Part shown: positions 11,401 to 22,679 of the stretch, piece after piece
How positions within the stretch are numbered: the stretch's first letter is position 1
Layout of the letters: each line of letters opens with the position of its first letter
NCBI GenBank assembly: GCA_029891345.1
Contig: CM057002.1
Span: 64,560,590 to 64,624,589, forward strand
Length of the DNA: 64,000 nt
Direction: 5' to 3'
Origin: Dryococelus australis
Lineage: Eukaryota; Arthropoda; Insecta; Phasmatodea; Phasmatidae
Made by a program: the position numbers and the translations under genes
The notes under the pieces: model-generated
Database searches by the model: none
Told to the model about the DNA's origin: nothing
Seen by the model: only the letters and a program-made list of their open reading frames with translations

Positions 11401-12239
11401 TACCAATAATAAGCTTTTTTAATTTTTTCAGGTATTTTGAACTGACATAAATTACGCCCCCCCCCCCCCTCCTAAGAGTGTGCCGTGGTGGGCTGTGATG
11501 ATCCCAGGAATGTAGTATTTAGGTACTAGTGTCAATTTACATTCTCCCGAGGGTGTATGTTGTTTCATGTAAATTTCTCCGTTTCCACAAATAGTGCATC
11601 GTCAAGTGAGTCGTCGATATTTTGGTGTAGCGTTGTTGGGGTCTGTTAATGCTATCTTTAGTTGATGAATATGAGGGTCATTAGCGTATTCTGCTAAAAA
11701 TGCCGACGTTGACTGATCAATAAAAGGTACTAGAAAAAGGTGACAGTCGTTGTCGACTTTAATATATTCTTGTTCATGGATATAAACTGAAGGTAAAAAA
11801 CTTTTTCATTGTTGTCGTATGTGATTAGAATACAGCAGTTTAATCTAGGGTCCAGACATGTGGTATTGATATTGTTTTCTTTGTTTTGCATAATAATGGC
11901 CATATTTACATTATAAATTGTGGTGATCATTTTTGCAATTACCTGGAGAGGCAAATATTTATTCGTTAATGATCATTTTAGCCACTCGCACCTTGTCTGT
12001 GATGTGGAGCTCATGTTTTATTAATTGCTTTATCTCTGTCCAATTATTGATGTATTTAGATATGGTGTTCTTTATTTCGGTATCTTTGGAAGGGTCATGT
12101 AAAAGTGATTCGGCTAATTATTTGTAAAAGGTTGGAACTGTAGAAATTGATGTTTGACCTTATAAGTTAGTGTGATAACAGTGATGGCTGTGGTGTCAGT
12201 TATTCTTACTGTAGGCATACGGCACAAAGCATCTGCAAG

Positions 12240-12660
12240 CGTGTTTAATTTATCTTTTACTATTTTTTGTTCAAAGACATATTTTGTTTATATGATTGCC
12301 ATTTTCTGTATCCTTACATTATGTTCTGCCATCGATTTTAGGTATCGTAAGCTTGCATGATCTGTTTGGATAACGAATTTACGTCCATAGAGGTACTGCT
12401 TAAAATAAATAACGCAATACTTGATGGCTGATAGCTCACATTCCATCGCCGACCACTTTGTCTCATTTAATGATAGTTTTTTTTATACGAAAGCAATTAT
12501 CGCACACTCTTTGGTAGTAGGGTGCTCTTGCAATAATACCGCTCCTATGGCTGTTTGTGATGCGTCGCATGGAAGTATTGTTCTACGTGTATCATCAAAT
12601 TTAGCCAAAATGGGTGGTTTAGTCAATACTGTTTTCAGCTTTTGAAATTATAGTTGTTCA
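12240..12660 (-). pseudogene. RNase H domain of the Gypsy-like element
   Basis: Minus-strand translation gives CDASQTAIGAVLLQE, KWSAMECELSAIKY and TDHASLRYL in order. These are the active-site blocks of the RT-linked RNase H of Gypsy elements, with Asp, Glu and Asp kept. The stretch is broken from the RT upstream by stops at about 12660-12950. Confidence 0.8.
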
Positions 12661-12954
12661 TTTTGTCCCCGTTTGAATGGTTTATTCTCCTTCGTTAAGT
12701 CAGTTAACGGTTCTGCTATTTGGGCATAGTTAAGTATGTACCACCTTAGGTATGATGTAAGGCCAAGAAATGTCCGAAGCTGTTTAAAATTCTTGGGGTG
12801 AAAAGGGGTGGCGGAGGGTCATCTGTTGTATTGTAACAATTTTCTCCGGATCAGTTTGAATTCCCTTAGGCGTTATGCATTGGCTGAGAATTTTGATCTC
12901 GTGTTGCGCAATATTGCATTTCTTATTGTTAATTTTGACATTGTAATTTCTTAA

Positions 12955-13830
12955 TCATTCCATGACTTTTCGGATGTTTTCTAAATGCTCTGTGAAAGTA
13001 TTCCCGATAGTGAATATATCGTCGATATATGCTACCCCAGTGTTCCATCGCATCGATCCTAACATTATGTCTAAAAAAATTTGGAAGTAATTAGGACTTG
13101 TAGCGAGGCCCATAGGCATACAGGCATACTTGTATAACCCGATTCCGTCCATGCTAAATGGTAGTTTGCGTTTATCTTCCTTGCGTACTGGTATTGAATA
13201 AAACCTTCTGAATATGTTGATAGATGTGATATATTTGGAATTTTGTAAGGTGGTAATTATATCTTCCATTCGAGGTGTAGGATATTTCACCTTTCTTAAG
13301 TGTTGATTAAATATCCTAAAGTCTGTGAGGAATCGGATGCTTCCCTTTCGTTTGGGAATGACTAAACTTGGTGCAGCATAAGCTGATTCTGATGGCGTTA
13401 TAAATCGTGAGTCGAGCATTTGCTGTTTTTTGAATTAAACTGTCTACCCGTAGTTTCAGATTTATCCTATAAGAACATGTGTGGATTGGCTTATCCGAAG
13501 TTAATTAAAATTTTATTCATATCCATTAGTTTCTGTGAGTTCGGAAATTGAAGTGGCGAAACAGTCATTGTATTGTTCTAATACCTGTTGCATTTCCTTT
13601 ATTTGATGAGGTGGTAGTTGAGGATTAATATTGCACAGTAATTTCTCATCTACATTATCATCTGTGGTAGTTAGTTTATTAATGTGATACCCTATGCCAT
13701 TGCTATGATCATATTCAATTAAATTAGTATCAATTGGTATATCAAATATTTTATCATTATTTGAATCAAAAACAAACATGATATCCTTTGTTAAGACTGG
13801 GATAATGTCATACTGTTTAATAACGTCCAC
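12955..13830 (-). pseudogene. Reverse transcriptase, inactive copy
   Basis: The frame at 12955-13419 covers the RT fingers and palm: RFLTDFR, then KYPTPRMEDI, then MPMGLATSP, then the AYIDDI catalytic box. The first catalytic Asp, expected before the FYSIPV block, reads Asn (TSINIF), so the enzyme should be dead even where the frame is open. The upstream frame at 13513-13830 holds the linker just before RT, with a QVLEQYNDCFA block typical of that spot. The two frames are separated by stops near 13420-13510. Confidence 0.85.
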
Positions 13831-13869
13831 TCCAAGAATAATATCTAACTTTAAGTTATCAATTAATAA

Positions 13870-14080
13870 GAATTATTGATAGAAATCGTAACCATGAATA
13901 TCAATGTGACTTTAGTTTTAAATTGAGGTGCATCAGTATCTTCAGTGGCGCCTACTAGTGAAAATATTTCCTTAAATGGAGTTTGTTTCGTCTTTATTTA
14001 CTAATGTGGTCGCCATGCAGGAGCAAGAGCATCCTGCGTCCAGTAAGGCGTTATAAGTTTTCTCAGCAAGTCTCACAAGG
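13870..14080 (-). pseudogene. Aspartic protease remnant
   Basis: Near 14045 the minus strand gives ALLDAGCSCSCMATTLV. This aligns with the active-site turn of retroelement aspartic proteases, which normally reads D-T-G or D-S-G; here it is D-A-G. It lies between the gag zinc-knuckle region and RT, the expected position. Only this block is clear; the flanking sequence has stops. Confidence 0.55.
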
Positions 14081-14154
14081 ATGCGTAGTGTAGATATTTT
14101 CACACAACCCACACGACACTTATCCTTAGTGACTGGTGTGGGCTGTTTGTTTAA

Positions 14155-16204
14155 TTATTCTAAGTAGGGATGGTGGCTTAGATTGCGCTGACTCTTCTCA
14201 TCACTGCCAACCGGTTCCTTGTTTGTGTTTTCGGAAGTATGGGTTCTCATACACTGTAACTTAATTTTTGTTTCGCCAATCCCGAACCTTTGTTTGAATT
14301 TGTGAAACCACGCTGCAATGTCTGTTTTATCTACTATGTTCCTACTGGGGAACAATGGGTATTTGTCGGCTCGATGCGCTATGCGAAGAGCGTCGGTTTT
14401 CACTGGCGCTACGATTTGTTTGGCTACCTGCTTGGCCTTGTTGTGGGCGTCAGAATTACTGCTACTTATCTCTGATCCGATTTTTGCATCGCGGAACATG
14501 AGAGCTGGTGACCTGTTTGCAATGCATATTTGTTTTTCCATATTTTTCTTTTCCGGACATGTATTTTGCATTGGGTGTCTGAAGTTCTTGCTGTTGCTGT
14601 TGAAACACACTATTTCGGCTTACGAAATATTTGGTACACATTTCGCAAATAATGCCTGGCATGCATCGATAATACTCAAAACTTTCACGTTGGGACGGAC
14701 GGGTCTTTTATCCTGACTTTCCCGGCGTGTTTCGCCCCACGGGCGGTCCTGAATTTTACGTTTATCTCTTAAGGTCCCTGCCTGTCTGATGTTTTTCGCT
14801 ATAATCATTCCACGGGAGTTGTTCTTTTCCACGGTGCGTCCTTAAGGGGCCTGCTTGCTTATTGTGTGTGTACAGAAAGCTGTTGTGGTAGGGCGGGCTT
14901 CCGTGATATGTCCCTCTGTAAGTCCGGTTAAGTTGTATGTTGGGTTCCCGCCTGACATAAATTGGCATTACCTTGTGGGAGGGGTGTCAGTGTTGTTGGT
15001 GGAATGCGGTTACGTATCTTGGAGAGCCATTTTGTAGGGACGTGTCAGTATTCTTTTGGTACATCTCTTGTGGTAGTGTGGCTACCTGACATTTCAATGT
15101 ATTCACCTCGGCCTGCAGTGTGGTGTTTTCTGTGGTTTTATTCCGGTTATCCATGATTTGTGTATATATATGTGTGTGTGTGTAATATATATGTATATGT
15201 GTATGTGTGTGTATTCCTGACTCAAAAATTTTCATGTTCTGGAGCAGTTGTTGAAGTATGTCATTTTGTAGTGGTGTTATCTTGTCTGCTGTGTGGGGTA
15301 ATAAAGATATTCAAATGATATCTATAAACTCGTCCTCTGGCACGTTAGGCTTGCATTTATTCTTACAAAATGTTAGCTTCTCCACATGGACCTGGGAACT
15401 TTGTCCTGGCTTTTGTTTCATACCTTAAAGCAAATTTGTGTACTTTTAACTTTCATCAATAGGTGTGAAAATGGATTTCAGCTTTGTCTCAATGTGCTGC
15501 CATGTTAACTCTCCTGTGTGAGTGTTATACAAAATTTCATATGCCCATTTAGCGGTACCTTGTAAGGAAATTGTTATGTGCCTGCGTTTTTCAATGTCTG
15601 ACCACCCATTTATTTCGCTTGCTGTGTTGTAGGTTTCCAGCAATTCCTTTATCTTCCTCATTTTCCCCTGTAAATGTGGGAATTGATACTTGGTGCTTGA
15701 TAGTTATTTGAGGTGCTGCTGTGTGTTAGGATGTGGCGGTAACTGTGGCACGACTGTATCATTCACATATTGATGTTCCGCGTTTTCAATGTTTGTGTAC
15801 TCGTGTTGCGTGGTTTCTGTGTTTGGGCTTGGTATTGAAATTACAAATGGCTCCATTGCCAGAAGTGTTGAAAGTTGGCGGGATCGCAGATAAATACTTG
15901 TACTGTGTTCGTGTATGGTGTATTCGCTTGTGTCTGAAAACGATTAATCAAGTGCTCAGTCTTGTGTGGATGGCGTGTGTTCAAATTTAATTTAATCTGT
16001 GTTGTCTGTGGTTAACTCGGGGTGTTGTGTACGTTTTGCTTCTATTGCATGGTTAGCGTTGGTCAAACCAAGTGGGAAATGTTTCACAAATTTCTTGATT
16101 GATTTAGCTGCAGTTTTCTGCGACTTACTCACGAGAGGAATAACCAGCTCGTATGCGTGTGAAGTTTGAATAAGAGGGTAACATACAATTCTTGCCATCA
16201 CCAC
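14155..16204 (-). pseudogene. gag: gag polyprotein remnant
   Basis: Several minus-strand frames cover a Gypsy-type gag. The capsid-like part at 15446-15661 includes KWAYEIL and WQHIETKLKSIF, typical of the gag helices. The N-terminal part is at 15992-16204. Nucleocapsid-type sequence lies at 14155-14832, with a degraded zinc knuckle (CFNSNSKNFRHPMQNTC, one Cys replaced by Ser). Between the frames are stops and, at about 15160-15215, a TG/TA microsatellite. Assignment rests on position and short motifs; the middle part is hard to align by eye. Confidence 0.65.
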
Positions 16205-16226
16205 AGCATTGCTAAGTTACAGCAAT

Positions 16227-17405
16227 GGATAGATTCTCGCGCCACGATTATATTTTAAAGTTTTAATGAATCTAAACTTAATCATTAGACACTGATTTAT
16301 CAACTGCGCTTGATATCACTACGAGCCCTTTCAACTGAAAAAAAAAAAAAAAAACATTTTCTAGACAACCAGACTGCAACCACGACTTGTTTCAGAGTAA
16401 AATTAATGATAACTGACTCTTAATGATTAATATTATTATTGGTTTCTTTTTAGTACACTATCTAATAAAATGTTGTACTTAAAGTGTTTTTTACTTATAA
16501 TTTTAAACCTTTGATCAGACGTTTTGTTTCCTCTGCATCAACTGCTTTCGAGTTTGGAGTTTCTCAGATTTCCTTTAAACCTGTTACCATTTCAAATGCT
16601 TACATTCCGGAAAGATCCACTAATTCAGGAAATTATGATACAACATATTTCTTCTGAATACTAAACTCAATTTTATTATCCAGCATCTTACATTTTTCAC
16701 TTGCATTTTTTTTAAGTTAATCGTTTTCTAAATATGTTGACGTTTAAGAGGAACAGCCCAATAACATAGCTCTCTCTCTCTCTCTCTCTCTCTCTCTACA
16801 TATTTGTATATAGATATGTTAATACTTGTAGAGTAGCAATATTTCTCTGTACGAAATGCTATGTATTGCATTTAATGTTCTGTTTAGGTTTGTATTAATT
16901 TATAACGGTATGCATGTCACGTAATATAATACGAAGTCACGCCTAACAGCAATGCACTATGAAACTAACCCAGGAGTTCGTGATCCTAATGTAAGATGTA
17001 CTTAAACATGTCCATCACGGATATCGTCAAATGTGGAAGTGTGACATTCTCTCAAAATTGCAACTCCGATTACTGCTGAGCAGTTTCCAAACATTCAGTA
17101 CGTTGGACGTTGTTTCATCTCTGGACATTTACGTTCATATGTACACTTTTCTATTTATCTGTCACCTTCAGTTGGTCGGACCAACAAGAGCGGCAATATA
17201 ATCAGCCATCTTGTGTATGAAGGAACCATCAGAACTCTAAACCTGAATACGTGATTTCAATCGGTAGAAATATATTCCAGAATCTTCAGTTAGTCAGATG
17301 TTGTCTACTGGCGAATCAGTGGAATGCACAGAGAGTCTACTGCCAGGCCAGCGCGTTTCACTGGAAATCGCTCTTTAGTGAGGAAATACCAGCAATAAAA
17401 ATTAC
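16227..17405. other. AT-rich spacer with a (CT)n microsatellite
   Basis: An A run of about 16 bases lies near 16338. A (CT)n run of about 28 bases lies at 16770-16797. Nothing coding was recognised. Confidence 0.6.
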
Positions 17406-17831
17406 TATGTTTTGTTCACGGTAAAATGAGCACTCTTGAAAGCCCTGCTCAAGATCTACTGATATGCACTTTGTGTATTCTTCCGCCTTATGGAAAATTA
17501 ACATTGTCATAGGCCTCATCCCTTTATTAATGCGTCGGTAAGGTAACACTGTGCAATTATTAAAAAAGTTAATTTGTTACAACTCTGGTCATTTTTACTC
17601 TTCTATGCATTAAACAAAACAGAAAGCGAAAGAAATATTATAAGTTATCACTAACGGTTACCTAAAACATTTTATACAATGTTAAGAATTCGTACTACTT
17701 TCCATCATTGCCAACCTTACTGGCGACATGTTATTCAGTGAGCCCCAAAAAAAAATATATGCAGGCATGGGGTAGTGACTTTTTTCTAAGTTGGGTTTCA
17801 AAAGTTCTCACTTTATCGTGAACAGCCTTTA
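17406..17831 (+). mobile_element. MITE, family 1L (426 bp)
   Basis: The left end (TTTGTTCACGGTAAAATGAG) and right end (CTCACTTTATCGTGAACAGC) are inverted repeats of about 30 bases. The interior matches the outer element at 33437-34099 and, in reverse, 38917-39338: shared blocks include AAAATTAACA and TATGCAGGCATGGGG-like words. There is no coding capacity. This copy fixes the family length, because it has no insertion. Confidence 0.8.
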
Positions 17832-17925
17832 ATTAGTAGAATTTGACTGGTTCAAGTGGAGTAGTTTGAACCGATCAGCATTCAAATTCGATGGTTTGGA
17901 GAAGTTTTCAATGTTAAAATTTTGA

Positions 17926-18219
17926 GAGTGAAGGCACTCGTCTTAAGAGTGAAGGCACTCGTCTTGAGAGCGGAGGCACTCGTCTTGAGAGTGGAGGCAC
18001 TCGTCTTGAGAGTGGAGGCACTCGTCTTGAGAGCGGAGGCACTCGTCTTGAGAGCGGAGGCACTCGTCTTGAGAGCGGAGGCACTCGTCTTGAGAGCGAA
18101 GGCACTCGTCTTGAGAGCGGAGGCACTCGTCTTGAGAGCGAAGGCACTCGTCTTGAGAGCGGAGGCACTCGTCTTGAGAGTGAAGGCACTCGTCTTGAGA
18201 GTGAAGGCACTCGTCTTGA
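17926..18219. repeat. Minisatellite, 14 x 21 bp
   Basis: Fourteen head-to-tail units of AGNGNAGGCACTCGTCTTGAG end at regular 21-base steps (CACTCG at 17935, 17956 and so on to 18208). Differences are limited to AGTG versus AGCG and GAAGG versus GGAGG. Since 21 is seven codons, four frames across the array stay open. On the minus strand one frame reads QDECLRS or QDECLHS repeated 14 times. Confidence 0.95.
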
Positions 18220-18548
18220 GCATTATTTGGAAAAATTTGATGGCAAACACAAATCAAGATGGCTTTAACAGGGTTCGAACTAGGTTCTTCCCGAACTAGG
18301 TTTTCCCAAACTGTTTTACAGATAGTAACAAATGATTTACGATTAGGAAAACCAGCATTTCGCAATAATCCTACGTCTTCTTTTGATACCGGTTGCATTT
18401 CCCGCCAAGCACTTAAAATAACTAACACGAGTCGTGCTTCTTCTACTTTGGGGCTACTCTCCCCTTTAAAGGACCGTCTCTCGGCGGTAGTTCTCTCTTG
18501 GAACGCATCCGTAGTCAGGTCATCGCGCTGCTCCTGCAAAACGTTCAT
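17943..18548 (-). CDS. Open frame of 201 codons with a C-terminal heptad repeat; probably not a gene
   Basis: The ATG is at 18548. Residues 1 to about 110 are charged and without a recognised domain; the remainder is 14 copies of a seven-residue unit (QDECLRS or QDECLHS). The frame is open across the array because its unit length is a multiple of three. No signal peptide or membrane segment is evident. The opposite strand is also open across 18259-18585, which suggests a GC-rich repeat rather than selection for coding. Expression is not implied. Confidence 0.2.
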   Translation of the reverse strand: MNVLQEQRDDLTTDAFQERTTAERRSFKGESSPKVEEARLVLVILSAWREMQPVSKEDVGLLRNAGFPNRKSFVTICKTVWENLVREEPSSNPVKAILICVCHQIFPNNAQDECLHSQDECLHSQDECLRSQDECLRSQDECLRSQDECLRSQDECLRSQDECLRSQDECLRSQDECLHSQDECLHSQDECLRSQDECLHS

Positions 18549-18760
18549 CTCGTCGACGCTGGCCGCGGCCCGTCCTTATTTCTAATTTCGCTGGCAGAGG
18601 GTTAGGATTCCCTCTTCGCCGACCCGGGCGTAAAACAACCCCCACTCACTCCCCCTCCACCATTCCACCTCCTGCGACATCCCTAGGTCCTTACCGGAGA
18701 AAGAATAATGTCGCGAGCGTGACGCCGCATGCAAAAAAAAAAAAAAAGAATGAGGTTCCC
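18220..18760. other. GC-richer block of unknown origin
   Basis: Composition is richer in G, C and CpG than its surroundings. A B-box-like GGTTCGAACTAGG lies near 18271. Two overlapping frames on opposite strands are open but have no known domain. A pyrimidine-rich part with many TCCCC words follows at about 18640-18690. Confidence 0.4.
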
Positions 18761-21339
18761 CCGTGCTTGTATGCGCATTTTCGCACTTTCCTTTTTACCC
18801 CCTCTCCTCGCCACAATTATTTAACTCCTCTTCTCACACCCCTCCTACTGCAGGATAACTTCATTCCTTCTGCTTTCCTTTTTTTTTTTTTTTTTTTTTT
18901 TTTTTCGTGAACGTGTGATTGCGCCCTCGCGACATTTTTCGTAACGCGCCTGCGTATTTTCAACCTCATTTCCGGCTTTCCCTATCCGTGTGAAATTCTT
19001 CACTTATCCCGATAAAAGAGCGTTTCCAATATTCCATTTGGTGATTTTCTCTTCTCCGACCCCCCCCCCTTCCCCCCTCACCACCCTTGCCCTCGTACTT
19101 GTATTTGATTTACTTACTTCCATGCTTGAAGATTCTACTCTATTATTAATGTTTAGCATTTTGTCCGCGGCAGCGTAAGATTTCTTCTTCTCTTCATACA
19201 AAAAGCTAGCAGTCAGGATAAGATTTTCCGCCTCCACAGAAGCCAGTGCATTTTTAAACCTAGAAGTGTAAATGTTATTTTTACTTGTCGTCCAAGTAAA
19301 TTTATCCTAAAAGTAAATGAAATAACATGTAAATTGTACTAACAACTTAAAGCTCACTTGTATCAATTATTATTTCTATGGGGCAGAAATTACACTGTAA
19401 CTCTTGTGTATTTTTTACTCTGCCGCAAAAAAAGTTACGCAGACATCAAACTTGAACATTATAATAGAAAGTGTGAGATTTTTTTTAAACATAACATTAA
19501 AATCACACATTTAATGTAGTTATAGCCACAGAACGTCTGCACGTTTCTCACTGCTTCAACAAGTTAATTCATTCACAACATATCCACACGCAAGATTTTT
19601 CCGGAACCTGTAAGCTCGGTTACAACCGTGTCAGGTTAATCTACATAGTGTGAATACCTAGTTTTAGTATTTACACTCTATCCAATACGATATGTAGTTT
19701 GATAGTTACAAAGTCCATATTTCTTTTTAAAAATCTGTAGAAAATTTTTTTCGTATTTATTACGCTACGGAAGCACATTATACAGGTGGGAGTTAATGTT
19801 CTGTATCTTCATATTTAAGAGGTTCGAAATTATTCAACTTCCTATTGTTATATACCTCATATACCCGCACTTTTAGACTAACTTGCCAATTTCATGTCAA
19901 AAATTTATAACTTCCAAAAAATCTGTTCAATAAATTTAACATCTATTTTTACAGTGTTGCAGAGTTCAAAAATTAGAATGTCGCACAAGGCTAGTTACAC
20001 GATTTAAAACTGACGGTATCAAAATCTTATAATCACCCTTATAAATGAGCATTTATGTGTTTTCTCTAAATTGCAGTTCTAATAACATATGTTCATAGTG
20101 TGTGCTCAAGCTTGTATTAAGATGGCACGCTGGCAAGATAACAAGAAATTCTCAGAATAACTTGGAACCCAAGATCCTTACCCAATAGCTTAAACTACAA
20201 TTTTTGAGCAGAATTCTTAAAAAATGGATTTACCGAATATACTTTAGTATGCTATATTAAAAGTTAAAACGTACAGATAAACAGCAAAAATACCCTAATT
20301 TAAACCATCCCAGCAAAATGTTCAGCACAAATGGTTCACATACTTTTTCACAGACATGAAGTAGCTCGGGTTAGAATTTGAAAGGTTGCATTCGTGTGAC
20401 ATAGTTTAGGATTTTTGAAATTTGGTTGTATGGTATGGGATCTAGATAGAAGTAATTGTGTAAAATGTTTAAGTTTTACAAGGTTACAAAGATTCTGAAA
20501 TGCATGCTCTAGACCTTTCAAAACATATATACTACTTGGGAATTGGATTGAAATCATAATTCATTCAAATGAAGTAAATGAGTTCAGATGCCTGATAACT
20601 CACTCACCTGACCACGATTTAGAAACTACTAATGTTGTGGTATATTATAATAGGGCAACAGTGGGAGAGATGCCCCAGCCTGTCTAATTCACAGAGTTCC
20701 CATCAGGCACACGGTCTTAATAGTAGCAAGTGTACCTACCAGCTGGAGCTAAACGAGCCACGCGAAGCTAAGTACAAGTTTTGTGTTTGCTAGTTAATTT
20801 CTCTTCAAAAAGTTAGTAAATATATGTTACCTGTATTGTGTTGTAATAGTGTGTGTATGCTAGATGCATGCCTCGTAAACAAGAAACTATGTCCTTTGCA
20901 GTGAACGTAACCTCTGTCGTAGGCAAATTACAACATACACGTGTTTTAAATTCCCGTGGAGCATCCCTCCCACACAAAAGGACATATGCCCCAGTAGACT
21001 ATGAAGAAGATGACTCGAAATATATACCCTAAGCTATTCTGTAATTTACGCTAATAGAAGATTCTCGTGACAAGTGTGTTTTTATCGAGTAACAAAAATT
21101 ATGGAAGCTTATTAAAAATTATAAACGAAATTTAATAATTTTTTTTTTAAATAAGTATAAGTTCGGTAATAATTTAGTATGTTCTTTTTTCATTTGAACA
21201 AGAGAACAATAGTTTGTTTAACACAACTTTAAAGTTGTGAGGGATGATAGGGTACAACACACAAAAATTAAGAAAAAACAATTATTTTATAATTCTAATT
21301 TACCATTATTTTCTAATTACAATAAGAGGGCAGTTCATT
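18761..21339. other. AT-rich spacer with homopolymer runs
   Basis: A T run of about 27 bases lies at 18879-18905 and a C-rich run at 19061-19075. Words GGGAGAGATGCCCCAG (near 20670) and GGACATATGCCCCAG (near 20980) may be parts of a non-autonomous transposon that I cannot define. No gene was seen. Confidence 0.5.
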
Positions 21340-21780
21340 ACATCATGATATGCAACCCTTCCCTTTCAGTTCTCTGATGATTGAAAATATTTCAACAATG
21401 CATGAGAGATCCCCACATTTTTGCAGGTTAGTCAAATATCTGAGTCGATCAACAATCTCATTGCGGTCTTAGCGAAATATGTAATGAGTGTTATTGACGC
21501 CTTCTGCCTTCTTCATGTTGCTTGTTGCAGCAAATGTAATGAAAGGGTCATCGTCTTCATTGTCAACACGGCCGTCATAGTCACCAATATTCTCTTCATG
21601 ATCGTCTTCACCTCATGCTATTATATTAAATTTGCTTTTCTTTTAGCAGGAGTATTATGCTCATCAGTATTTATAGCCAACTACCGTTTATTTCAAAGTT
21701 CGTCGACTTCTCGCGAAAGTCTTGCAAGTGTATATTCTACACATTCCGTCTTTACCAGTCAGTAACTGTCCCATCGTAAC
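21340..21780 (-). pseudogene. Decayed transposon-protein tail (unassigned)
   Basis: Minus-strand translation gives a low-complexity acidic stretch (ENIGDYDGRVDNEDDDPFI) followed by RNEIVDRLRYLTNL. The last block matches RYQELVDRLRHLIAL from the minus strand at 51870-52010, so the same protein end occurs twice in the window. Stops interrupt both. An acidic tail with a short helical end suggests the C-terminus of a transposase-like protein, but no catalytic domain is present and the family is unknown. Confidence 0.4.
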
Positions 21781-21942
21781 CGTCTGCAGAATAATTGCCC
21801 ATCGATGCAGCAGGGTGTATTGTCATCACGTTCCCCCTCTCAAGAGAATAATCCTTGCAGTTACTGGGGTGGTTCCTGAGTACATCACCTTGCACAAAAT
21901 GTGTGTGACCATTGTCGTAATTCTTCCTCATGCGGAAAGGAA

Positions 21943-22425
21943 GGGATGACCTCGTTGATAGCGAGGTCATTAGAGATGGTGCAAGTTGCACAGGAAAGAG
22001 GGATTGGGGAAGGAGTGGGTGAGTGAAGAGATTTGGGCCGCTCTTAACATCGAGGTCGTGAGAGCCGATGAGGGTGAGTTAGGTGAGTGCGAGGCAGCGC
22101 CGCAATGAAAGGGCGGGGGGAACGGGAGGTCTCCGAGTGAACCCACCAACAAACGGCATCGTGTGGCTCTATTCTTGCATACGAGAATCCGGAGTGAGCC
22201 GGCTGGGGATTGAACCCGGATCGCCTAGGTGGGAGGTGGGCAGGCTAGCCGCTCAGCCACCGTAGCCCCTATTAGGGAAGGAGTGGGAAGTAATCAGATA
22301 TGGCATTTGTTAGGAACCTATCCCAGCATTTGCCTGGAGTGATTTCGGAAAACCATGGAAAACCGAAATCAGGATGGCCGGACCGGGAAGCGAACCCGGG
22401 TCCTCCCAAATTCGAGTCCAGTGTA
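21943..22425 (-). mobile_element. tRNA-derived SINE, split by a second SINE
   Basis: Read on the minus strand from 22425: AGGACCCGGGTTCGCTTCCC (B box), then GGCCATCCTGATTTCGG, then CACTCCAGGCAAATGCTGGG. The element is interrupted after CCCACTCCTTCCCTAAT and resumes at 22019 with CCCACTCCTTCCCCAAT, then CTAATGACCTCG. This matches the body and tail of a SINE that I recall as widespread in polyneopteran insects. The A-box part is missing at the 22425 side. The tail has a 9-bp hairpin (ATGACCTCG and CGAGGTCAT, 21947-21971). Confidence 0.7.
22020..22270 (-). mobile_element. Second SINE, inserted into the first, with 17-bp target duplication
   Basis: The minus strand from 22270 starts GGGGCTACGGTGGCTGAGCG, with an exact A box (TGGCTGAGCGG); the B box (GGGTTCAATCC) lies about 45 bases on. 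The insert is flanked by ATTGGGGAAGGAGTGGG (22003-22019) and ATTAGGGAAGGAGTGGG (22271-22287), 16 of 17 identical, as expected for a LINE-driven insertion. A tRNA-like head and a body of about 180 bp make up the 251-bp insert. Confidence 0.75.
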
Positions 22426-22679
22426 TTATGCGAAAAGGACTCTTCGTACAGGTGATTCTTTTATGTCAAAGAGCATTTTGCCTGTAATCAGGCAGCAATG
22501 ATGCAGGACGCGGCACCATGTTCGATGAGGCCAAAAGCAGGCCTTCGTACTCACATTTCAAACTCAGTGATAAGTCTGTTGCCACATACAAATTTAGGAT
22601 ATATTTGGCGATTTGTTTTAAAATGTACGGATGGAGGACATATGACAAACCCATAGATTGAATATGGTTTGATGATTGA

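Larger units (their letters stand above)
9658..16213 (-). mobile_element. Gypsy-class LTR retrotransposon / endogenous retrovirus-like element with envelope remnant
   Basis: On the minus strand the order is gag, protease, reverse transcriptase, RNase H, integrase, envelope. This is the order of Ty3/Gypsy elements that carry an env gene (errantivirus-like). All genes are broken by stops and frame changes, and at least one RT catalytic residue is lost, so the copy is inactive. Flanking LTRs could not be recognised. An exact 13-base direct repeat, AAGTTACAGCAAT, sits at 9645-9657 and 16214-16226, just outside the coding span. A TG-rich microsatellite has grown inside gag at about 15160-15215. 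Confidence 0.85.

Noticed and set aside
18719..18910. Short frame ending in a phenylalanine run
   Set aside because: The end is a T homopolymer and the start is an A homopolymer.
22195..22270. Functional tRNA gene
   Set aside because: A and B boxes are good, but the arms do not form a full cloverleaf and the segment lies at the head of a 251-bp insert with target duplications, so it is a SINE.
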